Source: Polynucleobacter sp. 15G-AUS-farblos
GTDB lineage: Bacteria; Pseudomonadota; Gammaproteobacteria; Burkholderiales; Burkholderiaceae
Assembly: GCF_018882445.1 (NCBI RefSeq)
Contig: NZ_JACVOM010000001.1
Coordinates: 62,001 to 126,000, forward strand
Direction of reading: 5' to 3'
Length of the DNA: 64,000 bases
In this document: positions 53,178 through 61,959 of the stretch, one piece after another
Layout of the letters: each line of letters starts with the position of its first letter
How positions within the stretch are numbered: the first letter of the stretch is position 1
Translations under genes and position numbers: made by a program
The notes under the pieces: generated by a model
Databases searched by the model: none
What the model was told of the DNA's origin: nothing
Seen by the model: only the letters and a program-made list of their open reading frames with translations

Positions 53178-55151
53178 TTACAGTGACTCTTTGAGCTGCT
53201 CTAGGATGTGTGGGTTTTCCAAGGTGGAGGTATCTTGAGTAACCTCTTCGCCTTTAGCAATCACGCGAAGTAAGCGACGCATGATCTTGCCGGAACGGGT
53301 CTTGGGCAAGTTATCACCAAAGCGCACATCTTTTGGCTTAGCGATTGGGCCAATTTCTTTACCAACCCAGTTACGCAACTCAGTAGCTAGCTTTTTAGCG
53401 TCATCACCGGTTGGGCGACCGCCTTTGAGTACCACGAATACGCAAATTGCCTCGCCAGTTAATTCATCTGGACGACCTACTACTGCTGCTTCCGCAACTA
53501 AGGGGTTAGCCACTAAGCAAGATTCGATTTCCATCGTACCCATACGGTGACCAGAAACGTTTAACACGTCATCGATACGACCAGTAATGGTGAAGTAACC
53601 AGTTTCTTTATTCCGAATCGCGCCATCGCCTGCGAGATATAAAGTGCCGCCTAATTCTTCTGGGAAATAAGACTTCACGAAACGATCAGGATCATTCCAA
53701 ATAGTGCGAATCATTGAAGGCCATGGACGCTTCACTACTAAAATACCGCCGTTGCCGTTTGGAACGTCGACACCTGCCTCATCCACAATCGCCGCCTGAA
53801 TACCCGGCAATGGCAATGTGCATGATCCTGGGATCATTGGTGTTGCGCCCGGTAGTGGGGTGATCATGTGACCACCTGTTTCAGTTTGCCAGAAGGTATC
53901 AGCGATTGGGCAACGTGAACCACCCACATTTTCGTAGTACCACATCCATGCTTCAGGATTAATTGGCTCGCCTACAGAACCCAAGAGGCGCAGTGAAGAC
54001 AAGTCATAGCTCTTTGGATGCACTGCTGGATCATTACTAGATGCTTTAATCAATGAACGAATCGCTGTTGGTGCTGTGTAGAAAATACTGGCTTTGTGTT
54101 TTTGGATCATGTCCCAGAAACGACCGGCATTTGGATAGGTTGGAACACCTTCAAACACAATCTCAGTGGCGCCTACTGCGAGCGGGCCATAAGTGATGTA
54201 TGAGTGGCCTGTTACCCAGCCGATATCGGCAGTACACCAGAACACATCGTTTGGCTTAATATCAAACGTCCACTTCATTGTGAGAATGGCCCACAATAAA
54301 TAACCACCAGTGGAATGCTGAACACCCTTAGGCTTACCAGTAGATCCAGATGTATAAAGAATAAAGAGTGGATGCTCAGCACTGACCCACTCTGGCTCGC
54401 AGGTAGTAGATTCATTTGCGACGATTTCTTGCATCCACACATCGCGGCCTGCAGTCATCGTGACTTCAGAGCCGGTACGCTTGTTGACGATGACATGCTT
54501 CACCTTAGGGCACTCGCCAGTTGATAAGGCTTCGTCACAAATCGACTTCAATGGCAATGCTTTACCACCACGGAACTGTCCATCAGCAGTAATCACCGCT
54601 ACGGCACCCACGTCCATAATGCGATCACGCAAAGCTTGGGCAGAAAAGCCACCGAATACCACAGAGTGAATTGCACCAATACGAGCACAAGCTTGCATCG
54701 CAACAATACCTTCAATAGTCATTGCCATATAAATGATGACGCTATCGCCGGACTTAACACCCATCTTGCGTAGCGCATTTGCCATTTTGCAAACACGCTC
54801 TAGCAAGTCTTGATAAGTTACTTTTGTAACTGTGCCGTCATCCGCCTCGAAAATCAGGGCGGTCTTATCACCCAAACCATTTTCAACCTGGCGATCTAAG
54901 CAGTTGTATGAAGCGTTAGTAGTGCCATCCTCAAACCATTTGTAGAAAGGCGCTTTGGACTCATCCAAAACCTTAGTAAATGGCTTCTTCCAATAGATAT
55001 TCTCTTTAGCAAGACGACCCCAAAAAGCCTCATAATCCTTGTTAGCCTCATCACAAAGCTTGTTATAGGCGTCCATTCCCGGAATAGCAGCATTTTTTAC
55101 AAAGTCTGCCGGTGGGTTAAAAACGCGAGTTTCTTGCTTTAATGGTTCCAT
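53178..55151 (-). CDS. acs: Acetyl-CoA synthetase
   Basis: Acs activates acetate to acetyl-CoA. The 657-residue protein shows the Acs N-terminal YDWFAKE-like region, the ATP loop [20 protein letters not shown], the WWQTETG-like [10 protein letters not shown], the hinge LAGDGA, and the C-terminal regulatory lysine in [11 protein letters not shown] (near residue 622). Deacetylation of that lysine usually controls activity. It is divergent from the fumarase gene, with about 164 bp of leader containing a pair of direct repeats. Confidence 0.97.
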   Translation of the reverse strand: MEPLKQETRVFNPPADFVKNAAIPGMDAYNKLCDEANKDYEAFWGRLAKENIYWKKPFTKVLDESKAPFYKWFEDGTTNASYNCLDRQVENGLGDKTALIFEADDGTVTKVTYQDLLERVCKMANALRKMGVKSGDSVIIYMAMTIEGIVAMQACARIGAIHSVVFGGFSAQALRDRIMDVGAVAVITADGQFRGGKALPLKSICDEALSTGECPKVKHVIVNKRTGSEVTMTAGRDVWMQEIVANESTTCEPEWVSAEHPLFILYTSGSTGKPKGVQHSTGGYLLWAILTMKWTFDIKPNDVFWCTADIGWVTGHSYITYGPLAVGATEIVFEGVPTYPNAGRFWDMIQKHKASIFYTAPTAIRSLIKASSNDPAVHPKSYDLSSLRLLGSVGEPINPEAWMWYYENVGGSRCPIADTFWQTETGGHMITPLPGATPMIPGSCTLPLPGIQAAIVDEAGVDVPNGNGGILVVKRPWPSMIRTIWNDPDRFVKSYFPEELGGTLYLAGDGAIRNKETGYFTITGRIDDVLNVSGHRMGTMEIESCLVANPLVAEAAVVGRPDELTGEAICVFVVLKGGRPTGDDAKKLATELRNWVGKEIGPIAKPKDVRFGDNLPKTRSGKIMRRLLRVIAKGEEVTQDTSTLENPHILEQLKESL

Positions 55152-55315
55152 GCTTCACTGCCCTCTATCTAATAATCAATAATCTTTTTTGCAAAAATAT
55201 CGCAAAATGACGGAATTACACCATCAAGACCTTAGAAGATAAGTGAAAATACCCGGGATTTGCTCTATGGCAAACCCTTAAAATAAGGCAAACCTTACAA
55301 ATTAACCATAAAACT

Positions 55316-56839
55316 ATGACAAATATCAAACAAAACGACCTTATTCAAAGCGTTGCGGACGCCTTTCAGTTCATCTCCTACTACCACCCAAAGGACTTTA
55401 TTACTGCCATGGGTAAGGCTTATGAGCTAGAACAGGGTCATGGGGCTAAAGATGCTATTGCCCAAATCCTGACCAATAGCCGAATGTGCGCCGAAGGTCA
55501 CCGTCCAATGTGTCAAGACACCGGTATTGCGGTGGTTTTCCTGAAGATCGGCATGAATGTGCAATGGCCTGATGCCACAATGAGCGTGACGGATATGGTC
55601 AACGAAGGTGTTCGCCGTGCCTACCTAAATCCAGACAATATGTTGCGCGCTTCTGTTTTAAGTGATCCCGCTGGGAAACGCAAAAATACTGGCGACAACA
55701 CCCCTGCCGTGATTCATTATGAAATCGTTCCAGGCGACGATGTTGAGGTCATCTGCGCTGCTAAAGGTGGTGGCTCAGAGAACAAAGCCAAGATGGTGAT
55801 GCTCAACCCTTCTGATTCGATCGTCGATTGGGTATTAAAAACAGTTCCCACGATGGGCGCTGGCTGGTGTCCTCCTGGCATCTTAGGCATTGGCATCGGC
55901 GGCACTCCAGAAAAAGCGATGTTGATGGCAAAAGAGTCCTTAATGGGACCGGTTGATATTCAAGAACTCATTGCACGCGGCGCCAAGACTCGCGCTGAAG
56001 AGCTCCGCTTGGAAATCTATGACAAAGTAAACAAGCTTGGTATTGGCGCCCAAGGATTGGGTGGTCTTGCAACAGTATTAGATATCAAGATCATGGAATA
56101 TCCAACCCATGCAGCTTCATTGCCCGTGGCAATGATTCCGAACTGTGCCGCTACACGTCACATTCACTTTCACCTTCATGGCGATGGCCCGGCTAAATTA
56201 GAAGCGCCTTCTTTATCAGACTGGCCGGATGTCACATGGACTCCAGACGTTCAAAAATCGAAGCGCGTCAATCTCGATACCCTTACGCCAGAGGAAGTCG
56301 CTAGCTGGAAGCCGGGTGAAACGCTTTTACTTAATGGAAAAATTCTGACTGGCCGTGATGCAGCTCATAAACGTATTCAGGATATGTTGGCCAAAGGCGA
56401 AGAGTTACCAGTCAGCTTTAAAAATCGTGTCATCTATTACGTTGGTCCAGTTGATCCAGTTCGTGATGAAGTCGTTGGCCCTGCAGGCCCAACTACCTCA
56501 ACCCGGATGGATAAATTTACTGAGATGATGTTAGCAAAGACTGGATTAATTTCCATGATCGGCAAAGCGGAGCGTGGTCCAGAAGCAATCGAAGCCATCA
56601 AGAAACATAAATCAGCCTACCTCATGGCTGTTGGTGGCGCTGCATATTTGGTATCGAAAGCGATCCAGACTTCCAAGGTAGTAGGTTTTGCCGATCTCGG
56701 CATGGAAGCCATTTACGAATTTGATGTTAAAGATATGCCAGTTACTGTGGCCGTCAACTCTGAGGGTATCTCAATGCACGAGGAAGGTCCTCGTGACTGG
56801 AAGACAAAAATTGCTGGCATCCCAGTCAAGATTATCTAA
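55316..56839 (+). CDS. Fumarate hydratase, class I (Fe-S)
   Basis: The 507-residue enzyme hydrates fumarate to malate in the TCA cycle using a 4Fe-4S cluster. The N-terminal domain has CAEGHRPMCQDTGIAVV, and later PNCAATRHIHFHLHGDG supplies another cluster cysteine. The C-terminal beta domain has GRDAAHKRI, YYVGPVDPVRDEVVGPAGPTTSTRMDKFTEMML (in parts) and VGGAAYLVSKAI. Two direct copies of GGCAAACCYTTA precede its start. Glutamate racemase follows 19 bp downstream. Confidence 0.95.
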   Translation: MTNIKQNDLIQSVADAFQFISYYHPKDFITAMGKAYELEQGHGAKDAIAQILTNSRMCAEGHRPMCQDTGIAVVFLKIGMNVQWPDATMSVTDMVNEGVRRAYLNPDNMLRASVLSDPAGKRKNTGDNTPAVIHYEIVPGDDVEVICAAKGGGSENKAKMVMLNPSDSIVDWVLKTVPTMGAGWCPPGILGIGIGGTPEKAMLMAKESLMGPVDIQELIARGAKTRAEELRLEIYDKVNKLGIGAQGLGGLATVLDIKIMEYPTHAASLPVAMIPNCAATRHIHFHLHGDGPAKLEAPSLSDWPDVTWTPDVQKSKRVNLDTLTPEEVASWKPGETLLLNGKILTGRDAAHKRIQDMLAKGEELPVSFKNRVIYYVGPVDPVRDEVVGPAGPTTSTRMDKFTEMMLAKTGLISMIGKAERGPEAIEAIKKHKSAYLMAVGGAAYLVSKAIQTSKVVGFADLGMEAIYEFDVKDMPVTVAVNSEGISMHEEGPRDWKTKIAGIPVKII

Positions 56840-56858
56840 TTAGCTCACTAAGCAAGCA

Positions 56859-57665
56859 TTGGCACTCATCGGCGTATTTGATTCTGGCGTAGGAGGCTTA
56901 TCCATTTTGGATGAGGCTCTTCGTCAGTTGCCGCAACACAGCTATATCTATTTAGCCGACTCTGCAAATGCGCCTTATGGTGAACGCTCCAGCGATTGGA
57001 TTGCCGCCAGAAGCTTGGCTTTATGTCGCCATCTTTTCGATCAGGGATGCGATGCGATTGTGGTCGCATGTAATACCGCTACCGCGGAAGCGATTGCCCA
57101 GATTCGTAAAGAGCTAGCTATTCCGGTAGTTGGCGTTGAGCCCGGAATCAAGCCGGCAGCGATGCAATCTCAAAATGGAATTGTGGGCGTCTTGGCAACC
57201 GAAGCCACCCTGAAGAGCGATAAGTTCAACGCCCTATTAGCAACCCTTCCAAGCAACTGTCAATTTATTAAACAAGCTGGTGCGGGTTTAGTTCCACTCA
57301 TTGAGGCCGGCGATGCGAACAGCGAAGAAACATTGGAATTGCTTGCCCAGCACCTTGAGGCGATTCAAGATGCCGGAGCTGACACACTAGTGCTTGGATG
57401 CACTCACTACCCTTTTCTACGTAAGTCGATTCGTAAATTACTGGGCGAATCCATCGCCTTAATTGATACGAGCGAAGCGGTGGTTAGGCAACTCAAGAGG
57501 CAGCTAGAGGCAAGCTCGATGACGCAAGCAAATTCACAAGGTCATCAACTTATTTTTATCAGCAGTAAAGATGAACGCAGTTTATTGACTATGGCCAATG
57601 ACTTGATGCTCAGTGATATGACTTCACATCGCATTCAAGCCAAGTTATTAGGCGCTATCGCATGA
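56859..57665 (+). CDS. murI: Glutamate racemase
   Basis: MurI makes D-glutamate for peptidoglycan. The 268-residue protein has IGVFDSGVGGLSIL at the start and the two catalytic cysteines in VVACNTATAEAI and LGCTHYPFLRK. It starts with TTG at 56859; no ATG with a suitable frame lies nearby, and the family start falls exactly here. Its stop overlaps the start of the TonB-like gene by 4 bases (ATGA), linking cell-wall and energy-transducing genes in one operon. Confidence 0.95.
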   Translation: MALIGVFDSGVGGLSILDEALRQLPQHSYIYLADSANAPYGERSSDWIAARSLALCRHLFDQGCDAIVVACNTATAEAIAQIRKELAIPVVGVEPGIKPAAMQSQNGIVGVLATEATLKSDKFNALLATLPSNCQFIKQAGAGLVPLIEAGDANSEETLELLAQHLEAIQDAGADTLVLGCTHYPFLRKSIRKLLGESIALIDTSEAVVRQLKRQLEASSMTQANSQGHQLIFISSKDERSLLTMANDLMLSDMTSHRIQAKLLGAIA

Positions 57666-58372
57666 GCAGCCTTCTAAATAAATTGGATGCCCGTATTCCG
57701 TTTAACAAAACAGAACGGATCATTATTGTCATTGTGTTACTACTGCATGCTTTACCTGCCTTAGAGTTTTTGCATTGGTCATCAAAGCCGAATAAGCCAG
57801 ATGAAGATGAGCGAGTGATGGCCAACCTAGTCAGCCCAGAGGCAGCAAATAAAAGCCAACAGCCTCCCGCTGCTACTCCGCCACCGCCTAAACCGAAGCC
57901 AGAGCAGAAAAAGAAAGCAGTTGAAGAAAAACCTGCTGAAAAGCCTATTCCCGCTCAAACACAACAAGCTACACAGAATCCACAGACAAGTCCACAGAAC
58001 AGCCCGCAGACCAAGAGTGAATCTACCCTACCGAATGCCAGCGTAGCACCCGCAACCACAGGAGGGGCAAGCGGCACACCAATTCAGACTGACATTGGTA
58101 AACTAGTCGTGGCCTACCAGCCAGATGCTGATGCTTACTATCCCTCTTTCTCCAAGCGCTCAGGCGAACAAGGTGAAGTGGTTGTCCGCTTAATTATTGA
58201 CGAGTCAGGTTCTGTTGAGGATGTTGCATTACTTCGATCGAGTTCATACCCGAGACTAGATCGGGCGGCATCAGAAATTGGTAAACGCTATCGCTTTAAA
58301 CCGTTTTTGGTAAATGGATCACCAGCCCGAATTTCTACTAACCTTTTAATCAAATTTAATTTAAAGAATTAA
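57662..58372 (+). CDS. TonB-like energy transducer
   Basis: The 236-residue protein has a short N-terminal tail, one membrane helix at about residues 20-38, a long Pro/Lys/Gln-rich spacer (PPPPKPKPEQKKKAVEEK and similar), and a C-terminal TonB domain from about 150 with GEVVVRLIIDESGSVEDVAL and YRFKPFLVNG. It should connect the inner-membrane ExbB-ExbD motor to outer-membrane receptors. The neighbouring exbB-exbD genes confirm it. No receptor gene is in the window. Confidence 0.92.
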   Translation: MSSLLNKLDARIPFNKTERIIIVIVLLLHALPALEFLHWSSKPNKPDEDERVMANLVSPEAANKSQQPPAATPPPPKPKPEQKKKAVEEKPAEKPIPAQTQQATQNPQTSPQNSPQTKSESTLPNASVAPATTGGASGTPIQTDIGKLVVAYQPDADAYYPSFSKRSGEQGEVVVRLIIDESGSVEDVALLRSSSYPRLDRAASEIGKRYRFKPFLVNGSPARISTNLLIKFNLKN

Positions 58373-58377
58373 TTATT

Positions 58378-59070
58378 ATGAATACACCATTTGGTATAGC
58401 TAATCTCTGGCTTGAAGGCGACGCTATTACACGCTTTATTGCGATTGCCTTGCTGATTTGCTCGATTGTTACCTGGGTTATTTTGTTAACCCGTTTTTGG
58501 GATCTACGTAATCTACGAAAATTATCACCTGAACTTGATAAATTTTGGCACGCCACTTCATTCGAACAGGGGCTCAAAGAATTAAGCGATCACGCTAATA
58601 ATCCTTACTATCAAATTGCTAAGGCCTCAACGGAAGCTTCGCAGCATCACCAAAGCCAATCAGCCAATCACCGCGAACTATTACAAACCCTGAACTACTC
58701 TGAGTGGATGGCTAGAAGTATTAAAAACAGTATTGATGGGGTTGCCGCAAAACTTCAAAAAGGACTTACCTTCCTAGGGTCAACTGGCGCTACCTCACCA
58801 TTTATCGGCCTATTTGGAACGGTATGGGGCATTTATCACGCTCTGATCTCCATTAGCAGCTCAGGCAGTGCGCAAATTGATCAAGTAGCGGGTCCTATTG
58901 GTGAAGCCCTCATCATGACCGCACTGGGCTTGGCAGTAGCCATCCCAGCGGTATTGGGCTTTAATGCAATCAATCGCGCCAACAAATTATTTGTTGCTGA
59001 TCTCAATCGTTTTGGAAATGACTTGTTAGCCTACTTCGTTACCGGCGCACGTGTTCAGTCTGGAGAATAA
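58378..59070 (+). CDS. exbB: ExbB/TolQ-family proton-channel protein
   Basis: The 230-residue protein has three membrane helices near residues 17-35, 130-150 and 175-196. The conserved MotA/TolQ/ExbB segment runs LTFLGSTGATSPFIGLFGTVWGIYHALISI (in parts), then GPIGEALIMTALGLAVAIPAV. It forms the proton-driven motor with ExbD. The gene follows the TonB-like gene by 5 bp and is followed by exbD after 2 bp. Confidence 0.95.
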   Translation: MNTPFGIANLWLEGDAITRFIAIALLICSIVTWVILLTRFWDLRNLRKLSPELDKFWHATSFEQGLKELSDHANNPYYQIAKASTEASQHHQSQSANHRELLQTLNYSEWMARSIKNSIDGVAAKLQKGLTFLGSTGATSPFIGLFGTVWGIYHALISISSSGSAQIDQVAGPIGEALIMTALGLAVAIPAVLGFNAINRANKLFVADLNRFGNDLLAYFVTGARVQSGE

Positions 59071-59072
59071 GC

Positions 59073-59486
59073 ATGTCTTTTAATCTGCAGAACGATCAGA
59101 ACGAAGACAGCATCATGTCTGAAATCAACATGACGCCGATGGTGGATGTCATGTTGGTGCTCTTAATCATTTTCATCATTACATTGCCCGTCATACAACA
59201 GGCAGTCAAAGTCGAGCTTCCAAAGGCAAATAGCGTTCGCAATGAAGTCAAGCCAGAGTCGGTGCAATTATCGATTGATGCGAATGGTCAGATTTTTTGG
59301 AACAGCACACCGATTGATTTAAAAACCTTTGATGGCTATGCAGAAAAGGCAGCTCAAAAAGAACCTCAACCTGAAATCAATTTACGCGCAGATAAATCCG
59401 TGAAATACGAATACGTTGCGCAAGTATTGGCGGCCTCTAGACGCGCTGGCTTAACCAAGCTGGGCTTTGTCACTGAGCCCAATTAG
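59073..59486 (+). CDS. exbD: ExbD/TolR-family protein
   Basis: The 137-residue protein has one N-terminal membrane helix at about 22-42 with the essential aspartate in MTPMVDVMLVLLIIFIIT, and a periplasmic domain with VQLSIDANGQIFWNS and INLRADKSVKYEYVAQVL. It completes the TonB-ExbB-ExbD complex. The stop overlaps the convergent unknown gene by 4 bases. Confidence 0.95.
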   Translation: MSFNLQNDQNEDSIMSEINMTPMVDVMLVLLIIFIITLPVIQQAVKVELPKANSVRNEVKPESVQLSIDANGQIFWNSTPIDLKTFDGYAEKAAQKEPQPEINLRADKSVKYEYVAQVLAASRRAGLTKLGFVTEPN

Positions 59487-59977
59487 TTTGCGGAGATCAT
59501 GGGCGGTGCTACGCACTGCTCTTCATAGGACCTAGTGCCATCACCTAGGTTTTTACCCAATATGCCACCTTGTATCGTGTCGACCTTACGGAGTTTTCCG
59601 GTCTCACGATCAATCATCACCATCGACATTACGCTGCCTGCAGAATAAGCAATGCCCTCGAGCATCTCAGGCTCAAACTTGGTATCCACTAGATAAGATG
59701 CCTTTTGCTTTGAAATCAGTACATTTTTTACGGACTGCTCACCATCTGCTCCAGTTCGATCTAGATCACGACTATCTAAAAAGACTTTCCCTTTTGGAGC
59801 TCCCGGACCGGCAGTCACTATCTTGAGCTCATAGGTCTCAGAAAAATCTCGCTCAAACCGAGTGCAAGTCAGGATTAAAGTCTCTGCAAATAACTCAGAT
59901 GCAATACAGCATTGGAGCAGTAACAGTAGCCATCTAATTTGAGGGCCTCGACTTCGGGGATGTTGGGAGTTTTTCAT
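59483..59977 (-). CDS. Secreted protein of unknown function (164 aa)
   Basis: A basic start and the hydrophobic stretch WLLLLLQCCIASELFAET form a probable signal peptide of about 31 residues. The mature part has a likely disulfide (CTRFER and the C-terminal EEQCVAP) and reads as mostly beta strands. I do not recognise a family. It is convergent with exbD, sharing 4 bases at the stops, and divergent from the Bug gene. Confidence 0.7.
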   Translation of the reverse strand: MKNSQHPRSRGPQIRWLLLLLQCCIASELFAETLILTCTRFERDFSETYELKIVTAGPGAPKGKVFLDSRDLDRTGADGEQSVKNVLISKQKASYLVDTKFEPEMLEGIAYSAGSVMSMVMIDRETGKLRKVDTIQGGILGKNLGDGTRSYEEQCVAPPMISAN

Positions 59978-60107
59978 ACATCATCAATGATAAGGAATTT
60001 TAGATGGATTCATTATCCCAATGGGGCTCGGAGGTCAAAAATGGCGCTCTATGCTGATTCAAAGAATTACAGATAAACTGCAGCGATAACATCAATTAAA
60101 ACGGGTA

Positions 60108-61112
60108 ATGAGACAAAAAATGAAACAATCTTCTAGCAAATTACTACGCTCACTTTTTCTAATGGCTTTAATGGGTCTGAGCCCACTTAGCCAGGCACAA
60201 GATGCGGCGGCAACTTATCCCAATAAGACAGTCAAAATTATTAGTCCATTTGCTCCAGGGGGTGCCACAGATATTTTGGCGCGGCTCTTGGCTCAAAAAT
60301 TAGGCGAGGCCTGGAAACAAACCATCATTGTTGAAAACAAGGCCGGTGGTGGTGGTGTGATTGCGGCCGGTGAGGTTGCCCGGGCTGAGAAAGACGGCTA
60401 CACCCTTCTTCTGGGTTCTGTAGGGCCCGTTGAAGTACTCCCTAGCATCATGAAAAAAGTAAGTTACGACCCAGAGAAAGATTTTGCTGGGGTGGATATC
60501 TTGGTCAACGTCGAAAATGTTTTGGTTGTAAATAACCAAGTGCCCATCAAAAATATCCCTGAATTAATTGCTTATGCCAAGGCTAATCCCGGCAAGCTTC
60601 ATTCAGGCTCCTCTGGCATCGCTACAACGGGTCACCTCTCCCTGGAAGTCTTTAATCAACAAACTGGGGTCGATATAGTGCATGTTCCCTATCGTGGAGG
60701 TGCGCCAGTGACAACGGCATTACTTGCGGGCGATATTGAAATGAGTTTTTCTACAGTTCCTGCGGCTATTCAATACATCAAATCTGGAAAGCTCAGAGCG
60801 ATTGCGGTAACCGGAGATAAATCTCTTGAAGCATTACCTGGAATCAAGCCAATTAAAGACCAAGGCGTACCTGGCTTTAAAGTCAGCTCTTGGTACGGCA
60901 TCTTGGCGCCTAGTGGAACACCTCCGGCCATCATTAATAAGATCAATTTGGAGCTTGGCAAAATTATCGCTATGCCTGATGTGAAAGCCAAACTCCTTGA
61001 ACAAGGATGGACTACTGTTCACACCACCCCAGCACAAATGAACAAGCAAATACAGACGGAGATTCAAGACTGGAAAGTCGTGATCAATAAAGCCGGCATC
61101 ACCCTAGACTAA
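60108..61112 (+). CDS. Bug/TctC-family substrate-binding protein (second)
   Basis: This 334-residue protein has a signal peptide ending at SQAQDAAAT and the family start YPNKTVKIISPFAPGGATDI. Further motifs are IVENKAGGGGVIAAGEV, KDGYTLLLG, VHVPYRGGAPVTTALLAG and SSWYGILAPSGTPPAI. ATG 60108 and 60120 are both usable; neither has a strong ribosome-binding site. It resembles the first Bug protein only at family level. The flavin-reductase-like gene follows 2 bp later, so they are co-transcribed. Confidence 0.92.
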   Translation: MRQKMKQSSSKLLRSLFLMALMGLSPLSQAQDAAATYPNKTVKIISPFAPGGATDILARLLAQKLGEAWKQTIIVENKAGGGGVIAAGEVARAEKDGYTLLLGSVGPVEVLPSIMKKVSYDPEKDFAGVDILVNVENVLVVNNQVPIKNIPELIAYAKANPGKLHSGSSGIATTGHLSLEVFNQQTGVDIVHVPYRGGAPVTTALLAGDIEMSFSTVPAAIQYIKSGKLRAIAVTGDKSLEALPGIKPIKDQGVPGFKVSSWYGILAPSGTPPAIINKINLELGKIIAMPDVKAKLLEQGWTTVHTTPAQMNKQIQTEIQDWKVVINKAGITLD

Positions 61113-61114
61113 TT

Positions 61115-61738
61115 ATGAATCTTGACCTGAACGCTGCAGATAAGAAACAACGCTATAAGCTGCTAATGAGCAGCATTCTGCCTCGTCCAATTGCCTTAGT
61201 CACTACTCAAGATTTAGAAGGTCGAGTCAACGCTGCACCGTTTAGCTTTTTTAATATCATGGCCAGCACACCTGCCATTGTGGTACTCGGAATTGACTCT
61301 AAAAGTCCTGGTGTTCCTAAAGATACCGTGCGCAATATGCAACTCACTAAAGAGTTTGTAGTCAATATGGTTTCGGAAGATATCGTTGAAAAAATGAGTC
61401 TTTGCGCAAGCCCTCTGCCAGCGGGAGAGGATGAGCTGCAATACTCTGGACTAACTGCGGCCCCATCCATTCAGGTTAAGCCCCCACGCATTGCAGAATC
61501 CCCAATCAATATGGAATGCAAAATTGTCGACATCATGGATATTGGGCACGACCGCAATATTGTGATTGGCAATGTGATTCACTACCATATCGATGATCAA
61601 TTCTATGATGCTGAGAATGGCTATGTCTTAGTCGAAAAGCTGGGATTGGTAGCGCGTATGCATGGAAAATCGTTCTACTTACGCAGCGGCGATATTTTTG
61701 AAGTAGAAAGACCCGTAGGATCTTCATCTCTGCGTTAA
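61115..61738 (+). CDS. Flavin reductase-like FMN-binding protein
   Basis: The 207-residue protein has the flavin reductase-like fold: SSILPRPIALVTTQDLEGRVNAAPFSFFNIMASTPAIVVLG (in parts), FVVNMVSEDIVEKM, and IVIGNVIHYHID. Related proteins supply or bind reduced flavin, or act on small acids in degradation pathways. It directly follows a Bug gene, so it may act on the compound that the binding protein collects. The substrate is not predicted. Confidence 0.85.
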   Translation: MNLDLNAADKKQRYKLLMSSILPRPIALVTTQDLEGRVNAAPFSFFNIMASTPAIVVLGIDSKSPGVPKDTVRNMQLTKEFVVNMVSEDIVEKMSLCASPLPAGEDELQYSGLTAAPSIQVKPPRIAESPINMECKIVDIMDIGHDRNIVIGNVIHYHIDDQFYDAENGYVLVEKLGLVARMHGKSFYLRSGDIFEVERPVGSSSLR

Positions 61739-61757
61739 AAGCCTAAAGATATTCGAT

Positions 61758-61846
61758 TGGTGCCCGAGGCCGGAATCGAACCGGCACGACTTTTTTGAGT
61801 CGGCAGATTTTAAATCTGCTGTGTCTACCGATTTCACCACTCGGGC
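61758..61846 (-). tRNA. tRNA-Leu (anticodon TAA)
   Basis: A class II tRNA on the minus strand: GCCCGAG pairs with CTCGGGC, then A and an encoded CCA. The anticodon stem GCAGA/TCTGC encloses TTTAAAA with anticodon TAA. The variable arm CGACTCAAAAAAGTCG is a perfect small hairpin. Confidence 0.96.
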
Positions 61847-61959
61847 TCGCACTAGCAGGAACTGCCGCGCTATATAAATCAAGACAAATGCAATTTTAGC
61901 ATGCAAGGGCACTAGGCCCCGCGAAGCCCTGCTAGGCCTAAAACCACTAAACTAGGCCC

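Noticed and set aside
61724..61912. Minus-strand open frame over tRNA-Leu
   Set aside because: It is a shadow of the tRNA gene and has no protein features.
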